This document shows positions 37,506 to 46,341 of a DNA stretch of 64,000 nucleotides, piece after piece (the stretch's first letter is position 1; each line of letters starts with the position of its first letter). The DNA is from Paenibacillus sp. 1781tsa1 (GTDB taxonomy: Bacteria > Bacillota > Bacilli > Paenibacillales > Paenibacillaceae), in contig NZ_JAMYWY010000001.1 of NCBI RefSeq assembly GCF_024159265.1, positions 1,364,001 to 1,428,000 on the forward strand, in the 5' to 3' direction. Made by a program: the position numbers and the translations under genes. The notes beneath the pieces were generated by a model that worked only from the letters and a program-made list of their open reading frames with translations, was not told where the DNA came from and searched no databases.

Positions 37506-37698
37506 TAACGAACTCAGCAGACGCTATTTGGCGATATTTCGCTAATTCCGATTGCTAAAGAATCTCAGACACGTTATTTACTCATTTCACACGCACATCC
37601 CAAGGTTTTCAGCCGTTTTCTCGGGAATAGCGTTGCTCAGATTCTTTAGATTGGGAAACCCGCAGTATTCGTTTGAATAAGTGCTGTCAGATTCGTTA
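37506..37698. repeat. 193-bp four-box palindromic intergenic element, copy B
   Basis: Boxes are at 37506-37528 (TAACGAACTCAGCAGACGCT, then ATT), 37556-37578 (TAAAGAATCTCAGACACGTT, then ATT), 37626-37648 (inverted, ends CAGATTCTTTA) and 37676-37698 (inverted, ends CAGATTCGTTA). Offsets 0, 50, 120 and 170 and total length are identical to copy A at 821-1013, while spacers differ. Symmetry centre 37602. It occupies the convergent gap 37364-37786 between proX (+) and the MFS gene (-). Confidence 0.85.
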
Positions 37699-37786
37699 GC
37701 GCAAGATAATGTCTTATAAGGGCGATGCTGCCACGTAAGGATCGGATCTAATATAGAATAAAAAGTGACACCTGTTGATGTATTCC

Positions 37787-39061
37787 TTATTCTTCGCTAC
37801 CGTTTTCTTTGGCCCAGATATTCAGTAATTTATCGGATGGAAGCAAAAATGTGAAGATCCCGAGAAGGGGCAGGAAGCTGCACATCTGCATCACAGGTGA
37901 TACACCAAAAACGTCAATCCAGTTCCCTAGCACGAGTGCACCCAGGCCCCCCATACCAAATGCCAGACCTGTGATCAGACCGGAAACCGTTCCGATTTTG
38001 CCCGGAATCAGCATTTGCGCATATACAACCGTAACCGAGAAGCTGGATAACATGATAAAACCAATAATGGTTAGCAGTACACCTGTCCAGAACAGGTTCG
38101 CATAAGGCAACAACAGCGCCAGCGGAGCAGCTCCGGCCATGGACAGGAAGATCAGGTTACGTTTGCCGAAGCGATCCGCCAAGGGGCCTCCGAAGAACGT
38201 ACCGAGTGCTCCCGCAGCCAGGAATAGGAAGATATAGATCTGCGCGTCCTCTGTAGATAATGCAAAAGTATCTTTCAGATTAAACGCGTAGAAGCTGCCA
38301 ATGGAAGCGATATACCAGGAACGAACAAAGACAAGCAAGATCAATAGCGTAATGGCTGCAGTAATCTTTTTACGTAAAGCAGGATTGGGTACACGACGGG
38401 CAGCAGCCTGTCTACGCAGGTATCCTCCAGATTGCAGCATGCGGCCATACCAACGGGCGATGTAGATCTGAACGGCAATTCCCATGGCAGCAATGCCTGT
38501 AAATCCAATGGCACCGAACAGTCCAAACGGGATAAAGATCCAGCGTGTAAGCAATGGGGCAAGGGATTGCCCGGCGTTACCGCCGACCTGGAAGATGGAC
38601 TGTGCCAGCCCACGGCGCTGACCGGCAGCCATATGGGATACCCGTGAACCTTCTGGATGGAAAGCGGCAGAACCCAGACCGACAAAGATAACAGAGATCA
38701 GGACAGTCATATAACTGTCTGCGAAGGCCAACAGCAACATGCCGGTAAATGTAAAACCCATGCCAATGGGCAGGATAGATGGTGTCGGTTTTTTATCAGC
38801 AAACCAGCCTACGACAGGCTGCATAATGGATGCGGTAAAGTTGATCGCAAAAGAAATCCATCCGATCTGAGTATACGTGAGATGCATCGAGTCTTTCAGA
38901 ATCGGGAAGATGGCTGGAATGACCGACTGGATCGAATCATTGAACAGATGAACCAGACTAATCGCAATAAGTATCCGGTAAACGGTGCTTTGTGCATCCA
39001 ATCCGGGTGGGGCTTTCGAACGCGCTGTGGCGTCCTTGGTTAATGAGTTTTGTGTAGACAT
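37787..39061 (-). CDS. MFS transporter, fosmidomycin-resistance (Fsr/YfnC) type
   Basis: 424 residues from the ATG at 39061, with AAAGGAGA 9 bases upstream; the longer frame lacks a site. Twelve TM segments in two halves. Signatures typical of Fsr-type exporters are HLFNDSIQSVIPAIFPILKDSMHLTYTQIG and GSAAFHPEGSRVSHMAAGQRRG. Such proton antiporters export fosmidomycin and other small anions. It is monocistronic; the natural substrate is unknown. Confidence 0.9.
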   Translation of the reverse strand: MSTQNSLTKDATARSKAPPGLDAQSTVYRILIAISLVHLFNDSIQSVIPAIFPILKDSMHLTYTQIGWISFAINFTASIMQPVVGWFADKKPTPSILPIGMGFTFTGMLLLAFADSYMTVLISVIFVGLGSAAFHPEGSRVSHMAAGQRRGLAQSIFQVGGNAGQSLAPLLTRWIFIPFGLFGAIGFTGIAAMGIAVQIYIARWYGRMLQSGGYLRRQAAARRVPNPALRKKITAAITLLILLVFVRSWYIASIGSFYAFNLKDTFALSTEDAQIYIFLFLAAGALGTFFGGPLADRFGKRNLIFLSMAGAAPLALLLPYANLFWTGVLLTIIGFIMLSSFSVTVVYAQMLIPGKIGTVSGLITGLAFGMGGLGALVLGNWIDVFGVSPVMQMCSFLPLLGIFTFLLPSDKLLNIWAKENGSEE

Positions 39062-39268
39062 GTACAATTCTCCTTTGGTCGCGGTCACGAGGGATCAGCG
39101 CCTGATGTATTCTATGCATGTAAGCATATTGTTACATAATAGGATAGATTGATTGGGTCGACAAGGGGAACAAGAGAAAACGTACATTTACAAAAGAAAT
39201 GTATTACTTTAGCCTTTATATTAAGAAATCCCATATTTAAGCGTGAAAAGGAAAGGAGAGGGATGGAA

Positions 39269-39481
39269 ATGAAATCCTTATCGCCTTATGAATCAGCTCG
39301 GCGTGAACTGGTGATGACTATTGTATATATGGCTGTAATAACGTTTCAGGCTATCTATGTTGCATCGAAATCTCTATCTGCTGCTATCGTCATATTTATC
39401 ATTTTTCAATCAATTGGTGTACTGATGTTGAGACATTACATTAGAAAAGTCAAAGAACTAAATAAAGGTCAATCTACTTGA
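39269..39481 (+). CDS. Small two-TM membrane protein
   Basis: 70 residues from the ATG at 39269 (AAAGGAGAGG 8 bases upstream), which is preferred over the longer frame from 39149 or the ATG at 39263. Two hydrophobic segments (LVMTIVYMAVITFQAIYV and SAAIVIFIIFQSIGVLML) are followed by a basic tail. It is not recognised. It has a clear downstream terminator, which supports it being a real gene. Confidence 0.65.
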   Translation: MKSLSPYESARRELVMTIVYMAVITFQAIYVASKSLSAAIVIFIIFQSIGVLMLRHYIRKVKELNKGQST

Positions 39482-39530
39482 AAGTGACTCCAAGCTTAGG
39501 GTAGAGACGGAGGTTCTACAGGATTAAACT

Positions 39531-39572
39531 AAAAAGCCGAACTTCTTCAGATGGAAGAGTTCGGCTTTTGGC
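39531..39572. terminator. Bidirectional terminator between small membrane gene and queF
   Basis: AAAAAGCCGAACT...AGTTCGGCTTTT stem with an inner CTTC...GGAAG continuation; T- and A-runs flank both sides. Confidence 0.85.
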
Positions 39573-39617
39573 ATTCTATGATTCTATTTTATATACAGGA
39601 TGTTTGAACCTGACGAA

Positions 39618-40109
39618 TTAACGATTATCAATCGTCTCCGGATACATATCATGATTCATCATACGGTGGTCAGCCATTTGCTCGTACTTGGTTCCCGGCT
39701 TACCATAGTTTGTATAAGGGTCAATGGAAATACCACCACGCGGTGTGAATTTGCCCCATACTTCGATGTAGCGCGGGTCCATCAGCTTGATCAGGTCGTT
39801 CATGATGATATTCACACAATCCTCGTGGAAATCACCATGGTTACGGAAGCTGAACAGGTACAACTTGAGTGATTTGCTCTCCACCATTTTGATATCAGGA
39901 ATGTAGCTAATATAGATCGTTGCAAAGTCTGGCTGACCCGTAATCGGGCACAGGCTGGTGAACTCCGGGCAGTTGAATTTTACAAAATAATCACGGTACG
40001 GGTGCTTGTTATCAAAGCTCTCCAGAATGCCTGGATCATATTCAAACGTATATTTAACGTTCTGGTTGCCCAGCAACGTCACATCTTGCATCTCATCAGG
40101 TTGTCTCAT
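39618..40109 (-). CDS. queF: QueF, 7-cyano-7-deazaguanine (preQ0) reductase
   Basis: 163 residues, the short unimodular type (B. subtilis YkvM size). The catalytic Cys is in [13 protein letters not shown] and the family motif [24 protein letters not shown] is complete. It reduces preQ0 to preQ1 with NADPH, the last step specific to preQ1 synthesis. It is the last gene of the queC-D-E-F series on the minus strand, 149 bp after queE. Confidence 0.95.
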   Translation of the reverse strand: MRQPDEMQDVTLLGNQNVKYTFEYDPGILESFDNKHPYRDYFVKFNCPEFTSLCPITGQPDFATIYISYIPDIKMVESKSLKLYLFSFRNHGDFHEDCVNIIMNDLIKLMDPRYIEVWGKFTPRGGISIDPYTNYGKPGTKYEQMADHRMMNHDMYPETIDNR

Positions 40110-40258
40110 CGGTTATTAAACGCTCCTTGTTTCCGTCAAAGCCCGAAGCTTCACGGTATATATGAATAGGCCATTTTGCCTGTTGAATTCACTTCATTGT
40201 CTGAGGACATTTCGTTCTTATCCTTACATCATGCCGCCCATTTCACCCATAATGCCCA

Positions 40259-41032
40259 TTAGACGCCGCGTTTGTTGCCCCATACCAACGTATGAAGCTG
40301 TGGAAGCACACGAACATCATTCAGGTCATCAGAGGCACTGACTTGGTCGATCAGCCACTCATAACGAGCAAGCAGCGAGGACGCCAGATCTGGCGTATCG
40401 GCGGAAGTCACATCCGGGTTCCCGGTTTGTAAAAATAGATCCGTGCCCGGATATCGTGCATGCACACGGCGGGCATAGTCCAGGTCTGTCTCATCGAAGA
40501 TCACGATCTTCAGACTATGACTTCGTTCTGCCGGGCCAGCGGCCAGCCGTTCGATCAGATCATCCAGCACGGACCAGTCGGTGTCCATGCCGGAGCTGGG
40601 TGGCTTGGGCGAGACGGTGACTTCGTCAATGTCCGTCAGCCAAGGCTGCCAGCGGGAGCCCTGCGTCTCCACCGCGGTGCGGATGCCGTTCTCCCGCAGC
40701 AGGGCAACCAATCCGCCCAGCGAAGCGAGCAGGGCGGGATTACCGCCAGAGATGGTGACATGGGAGAAACGTGTGCCGCCAACGCGGCGCAATTCTTCCC
40801 ATACGCCCTCCGGCGTAATCATCTGAATCTGGTCCTTGCCACTGCCGTCCCAGGTAAAGGCCGAGTCGCACCAGGAGCAGCGATAATCGCAGCCCGCGGT
40901 GCGAACAAACATCGTTTTTTGCCCGATGACCATGCCTTCGCCTTGAACCGTCGGGCCAAAAATCTCCATCACAGGGATGCGAGCCTCTTGGTTACGTTCG
41001 CGTGACTGTCTATGTTCTACAACACTACTCAT
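40259..41032 (-). CDS. queE: QueE, 7-carboxy-7-deazaguanine synthase (radical SAM)
   Basis: 257 residues from the ATG at 41032, which overlaps the queD stop. The radical-SAM cluster motif is CDYRCSWC (CX3CX2C). FGPTVQGEGMVIGQKTMFVRTAGCDYRC is typical of QueE, as is HVTISGGNPAL. It converts 6-carboxytetrahydropterin, the QueD product, to 7-carboxy-7-deazaguanine. Translational coupling to queD is likely. Confidence 0.95.
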   Translation of the reverse strand: MSSVVEHRQSRERNQEARIPVMEIFGPTVQGEGMVIGQKTMFVRTAGCDYRCSWCDSAFTWDGSGKDQIQMITPEGVWEELRRVGGTRFSHVTISGGNPALLASLGGLVALLRENGIRTAVETQGSRWQPWLTDIDEVTVSPKPPSSGMDTDWSVLDDLIERLAAGPAERSHSLKIVIFDETDLDYARRVHARYPGTDLFLQTGNPDVTSADTPDLASSLLARYEWLIDQVSASDDLNDVRVLPQLHTLVWGNKRGV

Positions 41033-41516
41033 CAATCATCCACTCCCGTCTCGCTTCCGCGTAACTGGTCGGTGTCTCGAAGAGCCTTACAAACTCTGTC
41101 CGTCCGCCGTCTGTCAGCCCGGCATAGGGCTCCGTCTGGAGCGCGTTTTCCATCTGTTCGAACAGCCACACGACCATATTTTCAGCCGTTGTATTCATTA
41201 AGGGAAGTGTCTCGTTGAGGTACTGATGATCCAGATAGCCCTCAATCTGAGTTTTCCATATATCTTTGATATGTCCAAAATCAACCGTCAGCCCGGTTTC
41301 ACCCGGATAACCGCTGATGCCAAATATCACTTTATACGTATGACCGTGCAGATTCTTGCACTTGCCTTCATAACAATGCAGATGATGTGCCGCGTCAAAG
41401 GTGAATTCTTTGCTTACAAGCACACGTTTGCGGTGGTAGCGCAGCTGGGTGGGTAGAATATCTTCACCGATGCGTTGCAGATGCTCCACAATACGGAATG
41501 TTCCCGGCTCTCTCAT
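41025..41516 (-). CDS. queD: QueD, 6-carboxytetrahydropterin synthase
   Basis: 163 residues. Zinc-ligand His residues are in [24 protein letters not shown] and the catalytic Cys lies in [20 protein letters not shown] is also conserved. It has ~25 extra N-terminal residues compared with short QueD proteins. It overlaps queC by 4 bp (ATGA) and queE by 8 bp, giving a tightly coupled biosynthetic unit. Confidence 0.95.
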   Translation of the reverse strand: MREPGTFRIVEHLQRIGEDILPTQLRYHRKRVLVSKEFTFDAAHHLHCYEGKCKNLHGHTYKVIFGISGYPGETGLTVDFGHIKDIWKTQIEGYLDHQYLNETLPLMNTTAENMVVWLFEQMENALQTEPYAGLTDGGRTEFVRLFETPTSYAEARREWMIDE

Positions 41517-42196
41517 CGCACATCCACTCCCGCCGATTCAGCAGCAGTACGTTGCTGTACATAACGATCCAGTCCGGCTTTGCGCAGTTTGCAAGCAGGG
41601 CATTCTCCGCATCCATCGCCAATTACGCCGTTATAACAGGTCAGGGTACGCTCACGAACATATTCAAAGGCACCGAGATCATCTGCCATCTTCCACGTTT
41701 GGGCTTTGTCCAGCCACATGAGCGGCGTATGAATGACAAATGGATAGTCCATCGACAGATTAAGTGTCACATTCATCGACTTTACAAATGAATCCCGGCA
41801 ATCCGGGTATCCGCTGAAATCCGTCTCGCATACACCTGTAACCAGGTGACGAGCTCCTTTTTGTTTGGCCATGATGGCCGCAAAACTGAGGAACAGCAGA
41901 TTTCGTCCATCCACAAATGTACTTGGCAGTTCGCCTTCTTCATGTGTAATTTCCACATCCGTGCGAGTGAGGGCATTGGGTGCAAGCTGGTTTAACAGGC
42001 TCATATCGAGTACGGTTTGCTGTACGCCCAGATCACGAGCGATCTCGGATGCACATTCAATTTCCAGCTTGTGGCGCTGACCGTAATCAAACGTAACGAC
42101 CTCGACTTCGGCAAACTGTTGTTTGGCCCAGAACAGACACGTGGTACTATCCTGACCGCCGCTGAATACAACGACTGCTTTTTCTTCGTTCAACAT
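41513..42196 (-). CDS. queC: QueC, preQ0 synthase
   Basis: 227 residues. The PP-loop ATP motif is [12 protein letters not shown] at residues 9-20 and the zinc site is [14 protein letters not shown] near the C-terminus (with an upstream Cys in TCYNG). It converts 7-carboxy-7-deazaguanine to preQ0 using ATP and ammonia. First gene of the que operon, behind the preQ1-like leader. Confidence 0.95.
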   Translation of the reverse strand: MLNEEKAVVVFSGGQDSTTCLFWAKQQFAEVEVVTFDYGQRHKLEIECASEIARDLGVQQTVLDMSLLNQLAPNALTRTDVEITHEEGELPSTFVDGRNLLFLSFAAIMAKQKGARHLVTGVCETDFSGYPDCRDSFVKSMNVTLNLSMDYPFVIHTPLMWLDKAQTWKMADDLGAFEYVRERTLTCYNGVIGDGCGECPACKLRKAGLDRYVQQRTAAESAGVDVR

Positions 42197-42285
42197 AAAA
42201 AAACCTCTCTATCTTCTTGAGATCAAACCATGCGCGTAGGCATAGAGTGTCGGAAGAACAGAGAAGTTCATGAACTGGCATCCAT

Positions 42286-42341
42286 CAAAAAACACACCTT
42301 CTCGATAACCGCTTCAAAAAGCAGCCATGAGCAAGTGTCCT
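42286..42341 (-). terminator. Leader terminator upstream of queC
   Basis: On the minus strand ACACTTGCTC pairs with GAGAAGGTGT (one mismatch, one wobble) across an inner loop and is followed by TTTTTT. It starts directly after the AAAAAACTAAGG segment of the preQ1-like aptamer, as expected for a transcription-terminating riboswitch. Confidence 0.65.
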
Positions 42342-42454
42342 TAGTTTTTTACGTACATTACGTTAAGTAACGTGTACGCAAGACTTATACTGACCACCAC
42401 AGGGTCAAGTCTTATAGAGGGAGTTCGCGAACCTCTCCCATGCCGTAGGCATGG
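42339..42454 (-). promoter_or_regulatory. preQ1-I-like riboswitch of the que operon, apparently interrupted by hairpins
   Basis: On the minus strand a CCATGCC-tac-GGCATGG hairpin (42454-42438) is followed by AGAGGTTC...CCCTCTATAA (42436-42412), the P1 and loop pattern of preQ1-I aptamers. The matching A-rich tail AAAAAACTAAGG appears only 61 nt later (42350-42339). The inserted 61 nt fold as two hairpins (AAGACT...AGTCTT; GTACACGTTAC...GTAATGTAC). Position before queC supports control by preQ1. The aptamer call is from motif memory, so moderate. The gap 42197-42558 holds nothing else recognised. Confidence 0.6.
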
Positions 42455-42558
42455 ATTTTCTTCTTCAATTGTCTGAACCATTATAACATGAAACCGCGTG
42501 GTGACCACCCCACTGGAGCACAGTGGCAGATAATAGGTCGGCTACATCAACTAACCGT

Positions 42559-43263
42559 TTATTTAATCAGTACATTACCAAAAGGGATAACTTCTTTCAG
42601 AATTCGTTTGAACAGTCCCTCATCGTTAAGATCTTGTTCCAAGCGGCGATTCTCACGTCCAGCCTGAAAGAGTACAGATCCATGTCCTGTCATCTTCCAA
42701 TGATAATTCATATGCTGACTTGCAAGGTTGTTACCATATACTGTGAGTTCCAGATGTGCATTTTCGGGATAGGCAATGATGCTGCCGGCATCCACATACA
42801 GCGGTGCTGTTGGGTGAAGTTCCTGTTGGCAGACCTGGCCTTGAGTGAGCAATCCGATTTTGCCTTTGCCGGAAAATTTCATCTTCACTGCATCACGGGT
42901 GATCAGCATGTTTTTGATTTTCTGAATTTTGGTATGCATGGTTACACCATCCGAGTAGAAGAACAGGTGGCGGAAGTCATAGAGCAGATCACTGTCCTCC
43001 GTGAGCTCCACTTCCTTCATCGTGAATCCGGGAGGCAGGGCAGCTACAAATTGGCAAGGTCCGGTAATTTCGGATTTAATCAGCTTTTTTTTGCGATATA
43101 TGCCCGTGATATTCATGAATTTATCATTGCGGCTCCCACTTGGACCGCGGAAGGCCACTATTTGCTGCGGATGCAAGATATGAAGGCGGTCATCTTTAAT
43201 CAGTGAAAATGTGACGACTTGTCCAGCTCCGCCTGCTTCAGCATTGTTCAGGTGTATGTTCAT
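42559..43263 (-). CDS. AIM24-family protein
   Basis: 234 residues in the AIM24 (TIGR00266-like) beta-rich fold with several Gly-rich turns (GSIIAYPENAHLELTVYG, GHGSVLFQAG). It has no signal peptide or membrane segment. AIM24 proteins are named from a yeast mitochondrial protein, and their bacterial function is unknown. The ATG has AGGAGC 8 bases upstream. It follows the coiled-coil membrane protein gene by 18 bp, so the two are likely co-expressed and may work together at the membrane. Confidence 0.88.
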   Translation of the reverse strand: MNIHLNNAEAGGAGQVVTFSLIKDDRLHILHPQQIVAFRGPSGSRNDKFMNITGIYRKKKLIKSEITGPCQFVAALPPGFTMKEVELTEDSDLLYDFRHLFFYSDGVTMHTKIQKIKNMLITRDAVKMKFSGKGKIGLLTQGQVCQQELHPTAPLYVDAGSIIAYPENAHLELTVYGNNLASQHMNYHWKMTGHGSVLFQAGRENRRLEQDLNDEGLFKRILKEVIPFGNVLIK

Positions 43264-43281
43264 GCAGTTGCTCCTGTTCTT

Positions 43282-43737
43282 TTATACTCGGCCTGAACGG
43301 CGACGCATTCCCCAGCGCATCACACGAATCAGAACAAAGTAACCCAATATGAGAGAAACGACAGTGATGATCATCGTCTGAATTCGTTTGCTGGCAGCCG
43401 CTTTGGCATTCTGGTCATCTTGCAATTTACTTACCATTTCAGTAAGTTTCTGGTTCTGAGCCAGTAGCTGTTCGTTCTGGGTCTTAAATGCTTCGACATT
43501 CGCCTGGGCTTGTCCCAACTGAGCGGACGTTTGATTTAATTGCTCCATCGTTTGCTTATAACTTTCCTGCAGAGCGTTCACTTCTCCAGGCAGTTCGGAG
43601 ACTCGTTCCCAGCCGCTGTATATATCCGTAAAAATATTGGCACTGGCTGCACTTACTGTCGAAGCGATCGAAACGGTAAATAGAATGCATGTGGTGAATA
43701 ACACCCGAATGAAATAACCCTGAATGGATTTTGGCAT
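43282..43737 (-). CDS. Coiled-coil membrane protein, function unknown
   Basis: 151 residues from the ATG at 43737 (AGAGGTG 10 bases upstream). A signal-peptide-like N-terminus (FIRVLFTTCILFTVSIASTVSAAS) is followed by a long Gln/Leu-rich coiled coil (~50-110: LQESYKQTMEQLNQTSAQLGQAQANVEAFKTQ...) and a C-terminal TM segment (MIITVVSLILGYFVLIRVM) with an Arg-rich cytoplasmic tail. The product is thus likely an external coiled coil anchored at the C-terminus. Not recognised; first gene of a pair with AIM24. Confidence 0.75.
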   Translation of the reverse strand: MPKSIQGYFIRVLFTTCILFTVSIASTVSAASANIFTDIYSGWERVSELPGEVNALQESYKQTMEQLNQTSAQLGQAQANVEAFKTQNEQLLAQNQKLTEMVSKLQDDQNAKAAASKRIQTMIITVVSLILGYFVLIRVMRWGMRRRSGRV

Positions 43738-44068
43738 CGTTAACACCTCTTTCTTCGGTTAGTTCGATCAATCGCCGAAATCGTCGTCTATTGTTGAAAT
43801 ACGGCTCTTACATTATACGTCAAAATCGGGACGATGGGTTCAAGATGATATCGTTTTATTACCCGAAATATTTAAAATGATTTAAGACCAGGGCTGTTTA
43901 GCATATAAATCTGTGGGGTAATAGAACGATAGGCAAGCACACCGGACCGTTTTAACAGAACTTTTACTTCAGTTCCGGGTGCATGCTATTCACAAATACG
44001 CAATTTAATGAACGATACCAATATATCCGATTGAATATAAGATCGTGAACATGAAGGAGTAAAAACAT
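43738..44068. other. Divergent intergenic region, nothing recognised
   Basis: About 330 bp between the coiled-coil gene (-) and a small ORF (+). No hairpin with T-run, cre site or small gene could be supported. Confidence 0.5.
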
Positions 44069-44236
44069 ATGTATACAACAGATCAGAACCCATCAACCAA
44101 AACAATCATGATCACTGTTAACGGAGAGCCAGTAGGGCGTAAGCTGGTCATTGACAGTGTCACCTATGCTCCAGTAACCAAAGCGGATGGCACACAATAT
44201 TTACACAAAATGGGAATTAGTCGTCCTACTGTTTAA
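44069..44236 (+). CDS. Small hypothetical protein (55 aa)
   Basis: A 55-codon frame starting MYTTDQNPSTK and ending KMGISRPTV. It has a good GAAGGAGT site 9 bases before the ATG and its own terminator. The middle, IMITVNGEPVGRKLVIDSVTYAPV, recalls the strand-turn-strand of copper-amine-oxidase-N-like domains, but the protein lacks a signal peptide. Function unknown; gene reality is supported by the ribosome site and terminator. Confidence 0.65.
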   Translation: MYTTDQNPSTKTIMITVNGEPVGRKLVIDSVTYAPVTKADGTQYLHKMGISRPTV

Positions 44237-44263
44237 TTTGGGACTTGTCATAGATAAGTGATT

Positions 44264-44294
44264 GAAAAGCTTGGCATAGCGCCAGGCTTTTTCG
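44264..44294 (+). terminator. Terminator after the 55-aa gene
   Basis: AAAAGCTTGGC-atagc-GCCAGGCTTTTT stem-loop with T5 tail. Confidence 0.85.
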
Positions 44295-44443
44295 TCGTTT
44301 ATTGTCGTATTCAGGCGGATTTGGGGAGGAGAAACTAATATATTGGAAAAATTTAATAAGAACATGTGTTCCGTGACAATATAGTGTCCATTCACCCTGA
44401 TAACTTAGAAGATAATACACATAAATCGGGGGAGAGACTACCA

Positions 44444-45148
44444 GTGAACTCAGTCTTTGAAGTATCTTATTCGTGGAATAAAGAGGCCATACCGACAGGG
44501 GGAGCCGACCCCGTATATATGATGGTAGAGTGGCGTAACGGTGCCCCTGCCAAAAGACTTAGGAAAATAGCACCCAAAATTGTATCAAGAGATTTGGAAC
44601 TTTTGCTCAAACCGGAATATGGGGTACAACTCAAAGGGATCTATGGATGTCGCTCCAAAGAAACGGATATTGGTTGGTTACTTAGGCTTGGTGATGTGTA
44701 CAAAGGGGAGAGCAAACAAATTTTGCTTGAATTCGTCATGGGACCCCATGTATCTGGAAAAGCAGCGGTATGTTCAGCCTACTGGAGTACAAGGAAGTTG
44801 AAGCAAAGTCAACGCGTATTGTTACGGAGAGAGCAGTTGTATATTCAGTACACCAGTCATCTCGGCATGCTGCGACAGCCGGAAGATCCGAAGGTGGAAA
44901 AGACCATCAAGTTAAATGAAACCGTACCACTGATCAAGCAAGCCTTGCGTGCTTATGAAAGAGGCCGGGTTCAAGAGGGGAGTCATATGTTGCGTCGCCA
45001 TGCAGATGCTCTGTTAATTGAAGCTGCGCGCAAGCAGGATCTGGATTATTACACAGAAGCCGAGATCGTCGAGAAGCTACGGTATCATTACGAAATCACG
45101 TTTACGACCGCGTATCATAATCGTGAAAAAACTATGTTAGGTGAATAA
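44444..45148 (+). CDS. Protein resembling the C-terminal region of vWA-domain proteins
   Basis: 234 residues from the GTG at 44444 (GGGGGAGAG 8 bases upstream); the frame extends to a GTG at 44366 without a ribosome site. Segments such as LLRLGDVYKGESKQILLEFVMGP and ETVPLIKQALRAYERGRVQEGSHMLRRHADALL resemble the beta-sandwich and helical tail that follow the von Willebrand A domain in some bacterial proteins, but no vWA domain precedes it. It may be a stand-alone domain or a remnant. Resemblance is from pattern memory only. Confidence 0.55.
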   Translation: MNSVFEVSYSWNKEAIPTGGADPVYMMVEWRNGAPAKRLRKIAPKIVSRDLELLLKPEYGVQLKGIYGCRSKETDIGWLLRLGDVYKGESKQILLEFVMGPHVSGKAAVCSAYWSTRKLKQSQRVLLRREQLYIQYTSHLGMLRQPEDPKVEKTIKLNETVPLIKQALRAYERGRVQEGSHMLRRHADALLIEAARKQDLDYYTEAEIVEKLRYHYEITFTTAYHNREKTMLGE

Positions 45149-45312
45149 GATTGAGTTCTGGTGGTAAGGGTAGGGGAGAGGACGTTTCTACATATATTTA
45201 TTATGAAGGTGAAGTTCAGCAATAAGTCGAATGTACTAAACAACACATAATCATAAAAATGGATGGAGTTGTACTGAATTTATTGAAACAACATCGTGGA
45301 GGGCCCGGCAAA

Positions 45313-46284
45313 ATGACAGACCGACTAATCCGATTAATGCGCATTATCACGCTGGTACAAGCCAAACCGGGCATTCTGGCTCGTGAGCTTGCCCAGCGAT
45401 GCGAGACGACGGAAAGGACGATATACCGTGACATGGAGGCCCTCAGTGCAATGCATATCCCGATCGCCAATATGGGTCACGGACAAGGGTATATGTTTAT
45501 CAGCCATTTTGCCATGTATCCGCTTAATTGGTCTGATGAAGAAGCCCAGGCTTTCATGCATCTTGCTGAAGTTATGGAGAATATTCGTCCTTTGCTGAAA
45601 CCTGCTTTTGAGAGCGCCTATGAGAAAGTGGTTGCTGCGAGTCAGAAAAACAAAACAGAACGCGTGGAATGGTCGGAACAAATTAGTGGATTATTCAAAT
45701 TGGGATTGCCCGCATGGCACAATGAAAACAACGATTCACAGAATCAATCCCTGATTGCCTTGTTTCAGGCTGGCATTTCACAGAACACCATTGAAGGGGA
45801 GTATCTGTCTCAAGGTAAAAAAGGGATTGTACGCATAGATCCTTACTGTCTTATCCCGCAAGAATACAGATTTGAGCTGTTAGGGTATTGTCACCTGTCC
45901 GAGAAACTCCGAGTATTTCAAGTAAGCCGGCTGCAAAGGATACGGATATTACCACGTACGTTTCGCAAAGAGGATTATCTGATACAATCACATTTCCGTA
46001 TTCCTTTGGCATACGAGGGAAGTACGGAGTGGACTGCGTTCAAAATTCGATTTGCACCCCATGCTGTGGAGCGTGTGATGCAGGAGCAATTCTATATACG
46101 CCCCATCTTAACCATAGAACCGGAAGGTAGCCTGTTATATGAAGCCGTATTAATTGATGTTGAGGAATTTCTCGAATGGATTTCTAAATATGGACCTGAT
46201 GCGGAAATTCTCGAGCCTGAGATCTGCCGCATCAAGATGAAAGAACGCCTGAACCGTTGGCAACAAATGTACAATAGAAGTTGA
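45313..46284 (+). CDS. WYL-domain transcriptional regulator
   Basis: 323 residues from the ATG at 45313, with GGAGGG 9 bases upstream; the frame could extend to 45259. N-terminal HTH_11 (MTDRLIRLMRIITLVQAKPGILARELAQRCETTERTIYRDMEALSAMHIPI), a middle helical region, and a WYL domain (~165-245, GEYLSQGKKGIVRIDPYCLIPQEYRFELLGYCHLSEKLRVFQVSRLQRI) with a WCX tail. The neighbour targets are not obvious; it is the second WYL regulator in the window. Confidence 0.88.
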   Translation: MTDRLIRLMRIITLVQAKPGILARELAQRCETTERTIYRDMEALSAMHIPIANMGHGQGYMFISHFAMYPLNWSDEEAQAFMHLAEVMENIRPLLKPAFESAYEKVVAASQKNKTERVEWSEQISGLFKLGLPAWHNENNDSQNQSLIALFQAGISQNTIEGEYLSQGKKGIVRIDPYCLIPQEYRFELLGYCHLSEKLRVFQVSRLQRIRILPRTFRKEDYLIQSHFRIPLAYEGSTEWTAFKIRFAPHAVERVMQEQFYIRPILTIEPEGSLLYEAVLIDVEEFLEWISKYGPDAEILEPEICRIKMKERLNRWQQMYNRS

Positions 46285-46341
46285 GACTAGAATGCCATCT
46301 ATCCTAACGCAAAACACGATTAGATGCCGTGCTGTGGACGA

